From Stereocaulon alpinum (lineage: Eukaryota; Ascomycota; Lecanoromycetes; Lecanorales; Stereocaulaceae), in NCBI GenBank assembly GCA_018257865.1, contig JAEUBA010000003.1, forward strand, positions 62,001 through 126,000: DNA of 64,000 bases, written 5' to 3'. How positions within the stretch are numbered: position 1 is the first letter of the stretch; each line of letters begins with the position of its first letter. The notes under the pieces are model-generated. The model searched no databases, was not told where the DNA came from, and saw nothing but the letters and a program-made list of their open reading frames with translations. A program made the translations under genes and the position numbers. Below are positions 1 through 10,048 of the stretch, one piece after another.

Positions 1-1434
1 CATGGACATTTCGCAGGGGAGGACCTTGCGGAAGAGGACGAGAATGGATACGATGATGCTGATCCATATGTTGAAGGAGACTACGAGCAGGGTGGTATTG
101 AAGGGGAAGATGGTGAATCTGGAGAAGGGAGCGCTTTACTGAGGCCCCGCACGAATGGACCGGCGCGACGAAAGCCGAAGAACAATAATACTCCGACAGG
201 GGCAGCCCTCTTGCTGCTGAAATCGTTCGTTGGAACTGGTGTCCTATTCCTACCAAGAGCATACCTCAACGGTGGAATGATGTTCAGCAACTGCGTCCTC
301 TTGTTCGTAGCAGGACTGAGCTACTACTGCTTCATACTGCTGGTCAACACTCGTCTTAGAATCGAGGGCTCTTTTGGCGATATGGGTGGTATATTGTACG
401 GCAAGTGGATGCGCGCCTTGATCTTGGGCTCCGTCGTCCTTAGCCAAATCGGGTTTGTCGCTGCTTATATCGTCTTCACCTCAGAGAATATGCAAGCATT
501 TGTCCTGGCAGTATCCAATTGCCGATCCTTCATCGATATCAAAGGCATGGTGTTCATGCAACTCATCATCTTCCTTCCGCTCTCCCTCATCAGAGACATC
601 GGCAAGCTTGGGCTCACAGCCTTCCTTGCTGATGCCTTCATCTTCCTAGGACTGATCTACCTTGCCTATTTCGACATCAGCACGCTCAAAGCCAACGGTA
701 CGGCTGATATTGTCAATTTCAATCCTCGAGATTGGACGTTGTTCATTGGCACCGCAATCTTCACCTTTGAGGGAGTTGGCTTGATCATCCCAATACAAGA
801 GTCCATGAGAAACCCTTCTAAGTTCCCTCCTGTGTTGGCAGGTGTCATGATCGTCATTACAGTTCTATTTATTGGTATAGGAGCGTTGTCTTATGCAGCA
901 TTTGGGTCGGCCACAAAGACCGTGGTACTCTTGAACCTCCCTCAAGACAACCATTTCGTCAACGCCGTTCAACTACTCTATTCACTAGCCATCCTACTCT
1001 CAACGCCGCTTCAATTATTCCCAGCAATCCGTATTATGGAAACCGAGCTGTTCTCTCTCAGCGGTAAGCACAACGTGTGGATTAAATGGAAGAAAAACGG
1101 CTTTCGGTGTACCTTGGTAGTGCTCTGCGCGTTCATTGCGTGGATCGGCGCTGGTGACCTGGACAAGTTCGTTGCTTTGGTGGGGAGCTTTGCTTGCGTG
1201 CCGCTTGTCTATGTCTATCCGGTATGTCTGTCTCCTTGTATCCTACACTTGTATGACTAATGCATCTAGGCCGCGCTTCACTACAAGGCTGTGGCTCGAA
1301 CCAGCACGCAGCGGATCGCAGACATTGCTCTGGGTGTATTTGGAATGGTTGTGATGATATATACGACCGCGCTGACAGTTCAGAGCTGGGCAAGAGGGTC
1401 AAGTGGCAAAGTTCCAGGCTATTGTGATGAATGA
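1..1434 (+). CDS. Vacuolar amino acid transporter, Avt3/Avt4 type (5' end outside window)
   Basis: Multi-pass amino acid transporter of the AAAP (Aa_trans) family, expected to move neutral amino acids across the vacuolar membrane. The frame is open from base 1, so the start lies outside the window. The visible N-terminal part is acidic and hydrophilic, as in Avt3/Avt4, and the first helix follows at about base 200 with the family-typical LLKSFVGTGVLFLPRAY. About ten further hydrophobic segments follow. Exons are 1-1221 and 1270-1434; the intron 1222-1269 starts GTATGT and ends CTAG, and splicing extends the protein past a false in-frame stop at 1258. The visible part is 461 residues. Family assignment is firm. 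Whether it is the Avt3 or Avt4 ortholog, and its substrate, are inference. Confidence 0.88.
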
Positions 1435-1931
1435 GTAACGTCTAGAATGTGATTTTCGTGTCTGAATCCTGCATAGCGAAGCATAGCATTGTATAGATAG
1501 ATACCACTTGGTCACGGAAGATGTTCATCATTAATATCAGGGTTCAAGCCTTCTCACTCATGATGGTTTGAGGTCAACCCCTAGATTCGCTATCGTCAGA
1601 AAGTCTCGGATATTATACCACCGCGATGTGCAAAAGCCGCTGAAAGCAATTATTACTTTGTCATTAGAACCCAATTCTAGACTTCCCTCAAGTTACGATC
1701 TGATGGACGCTTATTTGTGCATTCAGACACTGCAATTGGAATTGCTAGAGGGAAAAGTCATGGGCTACGAACCGTACTCGCCCGACATAGGCAGGAGGCA
1801 GACAAGGCGTAGAGGCTAGTGTGAATAACCGGAGATAAGCGCATTTCCCTTGAATTTCTTTGAGCCAGCATCATAATTATTTTCTTCTACGCAGCACTTC
1901 GATTCAGCGCCATAGTTTTCGGACCAGAACT
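1435..1931. other. Intergenic, AVT-like 3' end to YTM1 promoter
   Basis: Holds the 3' flank of the transporter and the promoter of YTM1. An 83-codon open frame at 1568-1819 has no recognisable similarity and no good start context. Nothing else seen. Confidence 0.5.
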
Positions 1932-3401
1932 ATGGCCCAGTCTCAAGTGAGGATACAATTATCCACTCGACATCCCGATATCTCACTACGAGAAAATCCA
2001 GGCCCAATTGTGGTCAATACCAGTAATGTGATACCCCAGCTCACTCTGCATGCTCTCGCTAATATTTCACCAGACCTACGTCGCTACGCTCTCTCCACGT
2101 TAGTCAACACACTACTAGAGTCTGAGAGGCCTGTGCCTTTCGAATTCCTGATCAATGGCACATTTCTTCGAACATCTCTGGACGAATACCTCACAGCGAA
2201 TGGCATATCTTCTGAGACTACGCTAGCTGTCGAGTATGTTCGTGCGATTATACCACCGCTATATATTGCATCCTTTAAGCACGATGACTGGGTCTGTTCC
2301 GTCGACGTTCTCTCAGAGACATCACCAGCAGCCAGGGGGGTGGGAAACGTAGCAATGAAACCTGGCCAGGAAAGAATTATCTCCGGATGCTATGATGGCG
2401 TACTAAGAGTATGGAACATGTCTTCGGAGATCACCGCTATAGCGTCTACTTTCCGCGAAGGGGGCACCATGTCCGCACTTAAGTCAGTTAAATTCATATC
2501 TCCTACACAGATTGCTGCCTGTGGTATGGACCGCGTCATTCGACTGTGGGATTACACTGAGGATGCAGAAAACCTCACCGCCTCTCTGACCCCGCGACTT
2601 GAATTGTATGGCCAAGGAAACGTCATTGCGTCCGTAGCTGTCCACCAGCCAAGTTCCCGCATCCTTTCGGCGTCCTGGGACCACACTGTCGGCATCTGGT
2701 CGAGCAAGGTATCCGATGCTCCACCCGCTCCAGGAGAGCTCCTCCCGACACATAGAGGAAATAAGCGACATAAGGTCGAATCCTCGATCACTCCCCAACG
2801 CGGTCCTCTTGCACTACTCCGTTCTCATACAGCTGCCGTTACAGATACCATCTTCGCTCCGAATGACCACACGGTGGCCTATTCAGTCTCACAGGACCAC
2901 ACCCTCAAAACCTGGGACATTCCGACTTCTACATGTGTTGACACTAGATCAACAACCGCTGTGCTGAACGCCACAGTTTCGATGCCGACTCTCAACCTCG
3001 TTGCAGTAGGTGGGACAGCCCGAAGTATCACGCTCATCGATCCACGCGATTCTGCTACCAGCGTTTCTGCCATGACCCTCCGTGGCCACAAGGGCTGGGT
3101 CTGGAGCTTGGCATCTGATCCAGACAGTGCATATGGGCTTGTAAGTGGGAGTGCGGATGGGACTTGCAGGGTGTGGGATGTCAGGTCCAGTACAACAGAT
3201 AAGAGTGGCAAGGTCGGTACAAGTGTGTATTCCATCGAGCGGGAGAGTGCAAAGGGGGACACTTTGAAGCGTGAGGGAGGTGATGGTGTTCAGGTCTTCG
3301 GAGTGTGTTGGGATCAGAAAGTGGGGATTGTGTCGGCAAGCGAGGACAAGAGGGTGCAAATCAATCGCGGACAGGGCTTCTTTGGGGGAAACCCCGCCTG
3401 A
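1932..3401 (+). CDS. YTM1: Ribosome biogenesis protein Ytm1 (WDR12), NLE plus WD40 repeats
   Basis: Subunit of the nucleolar Nop7-Erb1-Ytm1 complex needed for 27S pre-rRNA processing and 60S maturation. Intronless, 489 residues from ATG 1932, which has a better context than the upstream in-frame non-ATG extension. The N-terminal about 90 residues form the ubiquitin-like NLE domain, the docking site for the Rea1/Mdn1 AAA-ATPase. Seven WD40-type repeats follow, with clear WD endings such as RVWNM, RLWDY, KTWDI and RVWDV. A basic KRHKVESS insertion between repeats could be a nuclear signal. The C-terminus, DKRVQINRGQG, is the family-typical ending. Length matches fungal orthologs. Confidence 0.92.
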   Translation: MAQSQVRIQLSTRHPDISLRENPGPIVVNTSNVIPQLTLHALANISPDLRRYALSTLVNTLLESERPVPFEFLINGTFLRTSLDEYLTANGISSETTLAVEYVRAIIPPLYIASFKHDDWVCSVDVLSETSPAARGVGNVAMKPGQERIISGCYDGVLRVWNMSSEITAIASTFREGGTMSALKSVKFISPTQIAACGMDRVIRLWDYTEDAENLTASLTPRLELYGQGNVIASVAVHQPSSRILSASWDHTVGIWSSKVSDAPPAPGELLPTHRGNKRHKVESSITPQRGPLALLRSHTAAVTDTIFAPNDHTVAYSVSQDHTLKTWDIPTSTCVDTRSTTAVLNATVSMPTLNLVAVGGTARSITLIDPRDSATSVSAMTLRGHKGWVWSLASDPDSAYGLVSGSADGTCRVWDVRSSTTDKSGKVGTSVYSIERESAKGDTLKREGGDGVQVFGVCWDQKVGIVSASEDKRVQINRGQGFFGGNPA

Positions 3402-4099
3402 ATATCGTGCATCATCGGCTGGACGGCGTTCTATATGCTCATATATTGGGATGATACCCCTTGCTGTTTGTTAGTACTTCGAGGTATAGTGTAGCCTCCT
3501 GGATGCGTGCTATTTGCTCTAGAACTTGGATAGAGACGAAAATCCTCGCAACCTAGATTTCATTTGATATTGACATCGATCGATGCTCCTCCGCACTTCG
3601 AAGTGGTCAGGGCTAGGGATGTTGAGATTGTGTCCGCCTGAGTAGATTCAGGAGTGCAAATGAAGTGGGGTGACGGTATTGCTACCATTGATATAAATCT
3701 GGGTGCTCGCTACGTATAGAAGGTTGTAGCAGAAGAACAAGTCCGTGTGAGTGAAGATAAGCATCCAGGTATACAATCCATACCGTTGATAACATTTAGT
3801 ATTCCCGCCATACATAGACGGGCATTCCTGGGGAGAAATCCGCGGGAATGGATGTAAGCTTCTGGTCATCTACCCGATACTGTTAATCAAAAGTGGTGTG
3901 ACCTCCACAAGCCAAATTGCACTGTTGGGGGAATTCTCTTGCGAATAGGAGAAACTTTGAGGGCAGGTACCCCATGCTGTGAGTAATATGCAAGTAAAAT
4001 ACCTACCATTCTTGCCTCCATGTACATCCCAACCCCAGAGACAGCGCCTTTCAATGCCGCTCGACTGTAACATTCTACCATATCTCCCCCAAGATGCCC
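3402..4099. other. Convergent 3' flanks of YTM1 and mitochondrial S13
   Basis: Convergent intergenic DNA. The only open frames, on the minus strand at 3648-3869 and 3870-4081, are short and show no recognisable domain. No RNA gene or repeat seen. Confidence 0.5.
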
Positions 4100-4571
4100 T
4101 CAGCCAATCCTCTCCACTCTATTCAACTTCTTAGCCGTACGGATCTGGTTCTGCGTATTCTGTCCCCGCACAGGCAGTCCCATGGCGTGTCTCTTCCCCC
4201 TATACGTCCCCATGTCTTTCAGTCGACTGATGTTTTCCCGCAGCTCTCTCCGTAAATCGTTTTCGATCTTCATTTCTGAGAGTGCGGATGTTATGTCGAG
4301 GACTGTTTGGCTGTTGAGGGAGCCTAGGCGCGCTGTGGGGTGGATATAGAGACGGGCGAGGATGCGGGCGCAGACTTGGGGGCCGATGCCGTAGAAGGAT
4401 TGTAGAGTTTTCTGCTGGACTGTTAGGACCTTGATGGTGGTCTTCTAATGAAAGTGCGAAGGGAAGTACCCGGACGAGGCGCGCCTCGTTGAAGTTTGTG
4501 CCTAGGATGAACACCTGATTGGAATTAGCTACGAGATACAGAGATGATGTCCCGGAGGTAATGCGTACCAT
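4100..4571 (-). CDS. Mitochondrial small-subunit ribosomal protein S13 (uS13m, Sws2-like)
   Basis: Mitochondrial homolog of bacterial S13, a head protein of the small ribosomal subunit. Reading from the minus strand, the coding exons are 4571-4569 (the ATG alone), 4514-4470 and 4411-4100. The introns are 4568-4515 and 4469-4412. The joined protein has 119 residues, starts MVFILGTNF and contains the S13 signatures SFYGIGPQVCARILARL and RGKRHAMGLPVRGQNT. It ends in a basic tail, KKLNRVERIG. The second intron ends CAGCAG, so acceptors three bases apart could add one glutamine. It lies divergent from the cyclophilin gene 234 bases away. A single-frame reading gives only a nonsense protein, so an unspliced annotation would miss it. 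Confidence 0.85.
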
Positions 4572-4805
4572 TGTGGACAGAATGTGAGCCTTGAAGGCCA
4601 AGCTCGGGTATACAAGGTCGTCTCAGAAGGCGATTTCGAAAGTTTGGGATCTCGAAGACGGAATCTTCCGCTCCGCAATCAACGCTAGTATGCAGCAATC
4701 GAAGCCACCTTGTCTTGTTCGTTTCAAGCTTCAGGCCCAATCTCCCACTATTTCCTCCTGTCTCGAAGAGAACAACCTGTGTCCTTGCGATTAATGCTGT
4801 TCAAC
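4572..4805. promoter_or_regulatory. Shared divergent promoter, mitochondrial S13 / cyclophilin B
   Basis: The 234 bases between the two divergent start codons must carry both promoters and both 5' leaders. No motif is assigned. Confidence 0.45.
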
Positions 4806-5915
4806 ATGGCCAACCTACAGAGAGTCGTCATTTCGTTGCTGCTTATCATTACAGCGGGCTTTCTCTTCCTTGCCCAGACTTCCAGCGCGGCTAAGGGCCC
4901 GAAGATAACCAACAAGGTAGATTCAATGTCCACCTTAGAGTGCCATTGAGTTGCTTTCTGATGAGAATTTAGGTCTACTTCGACATCACTCATGGCGATG
5001 AGGAGCTAGGAAGAGTTGTTATTGGTCTCTACGGCAAGACTGTACCAAAGACCGTGGAGAACTTCCGTGCTCTCTGCACTGGCGAGAAGGGCTTTGGCTA
5101 CGAGGGATCAACATTCCACCGCGTCATTAAGCAGTTCATGATCCAGGGTGGTGACTTCACCAATGGCGACGGTGAGATACTGCAACCCATCAATGCGCTA
5201 GCTCGAAAGCTGACGCCCCTTTGCTCAGGCACTGGTGGGAAGTCCATCTACGGACAGAAATTTCCGGATGAGAACTTCAAATTGAAGCACAGCAAGACCG
5301 GCATGCTCAGCATGGCCAACTCGGGCAAAGACACCAACGGCTCCCAGTTCTTCATCACCACCGCCATCACTTCGTAGGCCGCCCCTTGTCTAGCAGAAGG
5401 ATGCCTGCTAACGACGACTTTACAGTTGGTTGGACGGCAAGCATGTGGTCTTTGGGGAAGTCTTGGAAGGCTACGATATCGTGGAGAAGGTGGAGAACGT
5501 CCACAAGGGACCTGGAGACAAACCCTCCAAAACTGTCAAGATCTCCAAATCAGGAGAGCTGGAGGCACCGGAAGAAGGTACCCACGCGGAGCTCTAGATC
5601 AGCTTCCTTATCTCATCTCATCCTGTTGCGTTCCATCGTCAAGTTTGGAATTGCTGATGTTTCGGTTTCCTCTACAAAGAACTTCTCGGATCGGCTGAAC
5701 CTGCGGTGCCGGGCGAAGAGTTGGACGTCACAACAGAACTATCGAGTCATGACGAGAAACAATCAGGCATTACGGACGCTATCGTGACTCCATCAACCGA
5801 AAGTCCAGGTTTGAGCTTGTTGACAAAGTTGTTGTTCTTTGGCGTTATCGTGGGGATTGTGCTCGTGTTTATGAAGAACCGTAAGGGCGGAATCACGGAG
5901 AAAAGTTTGGCATGA
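4806..5915 (+). CDS. ER cyclophilin (CypB-type peptidyl-prolyl isomerase), membrane-anchored splice form
   Basis: Peptidyl-prolyl cis-trans isomerase of the secretory pathway. ATG 4806 (CAACATGG) gives a signal peptide of about 30 residues. An in-frame ATG at 4794 would add MLFN. Exons are 4806-4916, 4973-5171, 5229-5373, 5426-5577 and 5680-5915, giving 280 residues. The cyclophilin fold is complete: FHRVIKQFMIQGGDFTNGDG, then MANSGKDTNGSQFFIT, then WLDGKHVVFGEV; the active-site Arg-Phe-Gln-Trp set is present. In this form the fold is followed by an acidic linker and one C-terminal membrane helix (LLFFGVIVGIVLVFM) with a short basic tail. If the last intron (5578-5679) is kept, translation stops at 5597 and yields 208 residues ending HAEL. 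Which form dominates cannot be told from DNA alone. Confidence 0.85.
5577..5597 (+). other. Alternative cyclophilin C-terminus ending HAEL (intron-retained form)
   Basis: Reading through the donor at 5578 adds Gly-Thr-His-Ala-Glu-Leu and a TAG at 5595-5597. HAEL resembles the HDEL/HEEL retrieval signals of fungal ER proteins, although alanine in the second position falls outside the strict KDEL-type pattern. Confidence 0.6.
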
Positions 5916-6524
5916 GATTCTTAGCACATGAATGAATGGTCCTAAGACCGTGACATCTGTGCCATTGTCTTCATGATGTAGTATGTATTCCAGGTCCGAG
6001 AAACCAAACAGTCGGATCAGTCTGATCGCCAGCTCGGCGTTGAAATCAATACGCTAGGGGCCACTTTAGGGCTGAGTTATGCCCGCTAAATCTGAACTTT
6101 TTTGCCTCCAAAAGAAAATACTCCCACACCAACTCATACCTCACACACCTACCTACCTTTACCCCTCTTCGCCTACCATACCATATAGTACTGTCCTTTC
6201 TGCGGAGAGTGCTTTTCTCGACTTCCGAACATCTGTGTCCCTCGACTGAGCGTGTCACATAACTTTAAGAAAACTCAGCTTCGTTGACTGAAATCACCTC
6301 ACACCAAGGTTTGCACGATCCCCATGGCCAATACTTGTCTTGCTACACATCTCTGACCTGCAGAATTGGTTTAGAAAGGCTCAACACTATGTATGTTGTC
6401 ATCCCCGACCTCTCTGTGAGATATATCAGCGTTTGCTGCCTTATCAGCCGAGTTCGACGTGTCGGATGAAGCACTAATCAGACATCAAACAGTCCTACGA
6501 ACAGTATCAAATTACCGGAACAAC
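5916..6524 (+). promoter_or_regulatory. DED1 promoter and 5' leader, with a leader intron at 6391-6492
   Basis: Intergenic DNA upstream of DED1. The segment 6391-6492 has the marks of a 5' UTR intron: donor GTATGT, branch-like CACTAATC about 20 bases before the end, and acceptor AACAG. It would leave about 32 bases of leader before ATG 6525 in exon 2. A run rich in ACC and ACTC at 6115-6180 may be part of the core promoter. Confidence 0.55.
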
Positions 6525-8678
6525 ATGGCTGATCAGCTGAACATGAATGGATTGTCCTTGAACGGCCCTCATGGACAGGGACGTTCGGCCTACATCCCAC
6601 CTCACATGCGTGGCATGCCCCCACCAAGCATGGATGGACCACCACCTCCCATGAACGGCCACGTTAATGGCGACGCCTGGGGCGGACCTACTAAGTCAGT
6701 TGCTCAACTCATAGCGTACTGATATCGCATGATCACTGACTGCAGCCTTTTTCCAGAGACGTGAGAGCCGATGTACACGCTCCACCGAACTGGGCAAATG
6801 CCCCAGATTTCACCCCACGGAACAACTACGGCGGGGCCCCCACGAACGGTGTTACTACGTGGGATAACTCCACAGCGCGTACCTTTAATGAGGGTGCCTA
6901 CCGGGGGCCCGGAGGAGGATCATCATACGGTGGTGGCAGCGGTGGCGGTCACTCGAGTGCTCGTGGATCAGGTGATGGCCAGTGGAAGGATGGCAAGCAC
7001 ATTCCCGGTCCCGCAAACCCGCGTCGTGAGCGTGAGCTTTTCGGTGTCCCAAATGACCCTTCAAAGCTGCAGACCGGTATCAACTTTTCAAACTACGACG
7101 ATATCCCTGTCGAGGCATCCGGCCACGATGTTCCAGAGCCTACACTACAATTCACTAACCCTCCCTTGGACGACCATCTACTATCAAATATCAAGCTTGC
7201 AAGCTACAAGACACCCACTCCTGTTCAGAAGTACTCTATTCCCATCGTCATGGGCGGCCGAGACTTGATGGCCTGTGCTCAGACAGGTTCCGGCAAGACT
7301 GGTGGATTCCTTTTTCCGATCCTATCCCAAGCCTACATCAACGGTCCATCTTCCGCTGCCCCTCAACAAGGGGGCATGGGCTTCCGACAGCGCAAAGCGT
7401 ACCCAACGTCCCTGATCCTCGCTCCCACTCGCGAGCTGGTTTCTCAGATATACGATGAGGCTTGCAAATTTGCTTATCGTTCTTGGGTTCGTCCCTGTGT
7501 CGTTTACGGAGGTGCTGATATCGGAACTCAGCTTCGCTCTATGGAGCGAGGCTGTGATCTACTTGTTGCCACACCTGGTCGTCTGGTTGACTTGATGGAG
7601 CGTGCACGCATATCTTTGGCGAACATCAAATATCTGGTTCTCGACGAGGCAGATCGTATGCTGGACATGGGTTTCGAGCCTCAGATCCGTCGTATTGTTG
7701 AACAGGAAGACATGCCAGGAGTCCAAGGCCGCCAAACCCTCATGTTTTCAGCAACCTTCCCTCGAGACATTCAAATGCTCGCTAGGGACTTCCTGAAGGA
7801 CTACGTCTTCCTCTCCGTTGGCCGTGTAGGCTCAACTTCGGAGAACATCACACAGAGTGTCGAATACGTCGAAGACGTCGACAAGCGCTCAGTACTTCTA
7901 GATATTCTTCACACTCACGGAGCTGGTCTTACCCTTATCTTTGTGGAGACGAAGCGTATGGCAGACTCACTGTCGGACTTCCTCATTAACCAGAACTTCC
8001 CAGCTACATCCATCCACGGAGATCGAACACAACGTGAGCGTGAGCGTGCACTAGAGATGTTCCGTAATGGACGCTGTCCTATTCTTGTTGCCACTGCTGT
8101 TGCTGCTCGTGGTCTCGATATTCCCAACGTTACTCACGTTGTCAATTACGATCTCCCTACCGACATCGATGATTATGTTCATCGTATTGGCCGTACCGGT
8201 CGTGCAGGTAATACTGGAAAGTCAACAGCTTTCTTCAACCGTGGCAACCGCGGCATCGTTAGAGACATGATCGAGCTTTTGAAGGAGGCTCATCAAGAGG
8301 TCCCAGGTTTCCTGGAAAACGTTGCTCGTGAAGGTGCAGGCTTCGGTGGTGGTGGAGGCGGCCGTGGTGGTCGCTCTGGGGGACGTGGCCGTGGTGGCAC
8401 TGCTACTCGTGACTTCCGTAAGACTGGCGGCGGAGGCAGCGGATTTGGCGGTGGAAGTGCGTACGGTGGACATCCAGCTGGCGGCTTTGGTGGTACGACT
8501 CACATCACGCACGAGTCTGGTATGATATGCTGACATGGCTCTAGGCTACGGCGGTGGTGCTCCCGCCTACGGAGGTGCCGGTGCTGGTGGCTATGGCGGG
8601 GGTTACGGCGGCGGTGGCTTTGGTGGAGGCAGCTACGGCAATCCTGGTGGACCTGGAGGCCAGTCCTCTTGGTGGTAG
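6525..8678 (+). CDS. DED1: DEAD-box RNA helicase Ded1 (DDX3 family)
   Basis: ATP-dependent RNA helicase that unwinds 5' leaders during translation initiation. Exons are 6525-6694, 6757-8492 and 8545-8678, 679 residues in all. The N-terminus carries the eIF4E/eIF4G-contacting type of segment (SAYIPPHMRG) and Gly-rich linkers. The helicase core shows the Q motif (YKTPTPVQKYSIP), AQTGSGKT, PTRELV, VATPGRLVD, DEADRMLDMGF, SAT, ARGLDIPNV and HRIGRTGR. The C-terminus is RGG/GGYGG-rich and, after a 52-base third-exon splice, ends SSWW, as Ded1 orthologs do. Without that splice a naive frame would end in HESGMIC. The start has a good context (CAACATGG). Expected to be an abundant cytoplasmic protein. 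Confidence 0.95.
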
Positions 8679-10048
8679 AGGACGTCTCTGCATCCATACG
8701 CGCTTCTTTCCTGACCTTTCAGGGAAGGACTTATCGGAGCAACCTACGACCACAGCGCCTGGTTGTGCTCGATTGCGAATTCCAAGACTTCATCCGGTTA
8801 CTCGCGTCAGCTTTTCTCGATTTTCGATTCTATACGACCCCTTATACACAACAGAATTTTTTCCGTCTTCGGTCTTCGACATGCTGGGCACGGTGGCGCC
8901 CAGCTAGGCCAACGTCTACTAGACGACGATGACGTTGCAATCCTCGAACAACATACTCATAGACAGCGTTGGCTTATACCCATCTAGACCGATGAGCTTC
9001 GATATCCTGCGCAGGTCTTTCATATCAGAGACTCACGCAGGACGCGAGGTCTTCAATGGGCGTTCATCTTACGAATCTTGCTGCGATCACGCTGGTCATG
9101 TGGCCAGTTCCAGGCATTTCGACAACACCACGATAGATTTCTTTCCATTCCTAGCGGTCTCAATTCCTGTAATGTGTGCTCGCTCATCTCCTTGCAAAAG
9201 CAAACACCAACCAAACCATCATCGACCCGGTCTTACACATACACATCACGTTCTTCACAGAAGAGGAGGAACTACGGTGTTTCATGACATATCAGCGATA
9301 GACAGCATCTGATTGCGAGGGCGTTCTCAGGCGCTTAAGACTATACTGCTTACACGGAATGGGCAATGCCTTTACCAGAGGCAATCAGACGTTGCATTGA
9401 GCGATACTCGACATCGTTCGAGGCTGCTCTTGAGGTCTTCTATCTCAAAGACAGCCAAAGTATTGTCGCTAAGGCGAAGACCCTCGTCATCACTGGATCT
9501 GATGAGGGGATGGGTTGGTCACTAAGACCTAAAACTTTCACGTTACAGCTCAGATAGCACAAAATGCATACCTGCTAGTTTACATATTTTTGACCATGCG
9601 AAAGTGATTGTTGTAGATGTGGAATGAATCCAGCGGTACTCGTAATAGTGTTACCCTAGTCTGCTTCTGTACAAAAATTCAAAAGAATTGAATAGAAACC
9701 ACCCTGTTGCGACTGTCTTCTGTCGGGTGAAGAGGAAGTCAAGTAGGTAGAATGGGGGCTTTTCTTTTTTGGCGGGTTACCGTGACAAAGGCCGCTAGTG
9801 ATCCCAGAGCGGAAGGGCCTCGGCCCTCAGGCTAACTTATCCCAATAGCTTGTTGGCTTGCCTTCTCTCGCCGCCGCAAGACCTCGAAATTGCCTTTGAT
9901 CCTCCTTGGTCATACTCCGCCTGCACAACTCAACTTCATCCAAGCAAATTCACACACAATGATCCGTCATCATTTCTCCACACCTCTTTCACCACCTCAA
10001 TGCACTTCAGCAACATGAGTCCATCATCAACTGATCAACACTTGAGAC
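8679..10048. other. Intergenic, DED1 3' flank and IES1 promoter
   Basis: About 1.4 kb with no credible gene. Open frames at 8929-9312, 9313-9525 and 9366-9557 are short and lack recognisable similarity. The last 150 bases before IES1 are C/T-rich (ACCTCTTTCACC type), which is common in fungal promoters and leaders. Confidence 0.5.

Noticed and set aside
1568..1819. 83-codon open frame in the intergenic region
   Set aside because: No recognisable domain, and lies in a short intergenic gap before YTM1.
8222..8753. Ser/Thr- and Val/Ala-rich open frames at the DED1 end
   Set aside because: Shadows of the Gly-rich tail of Ded1 in other frames.
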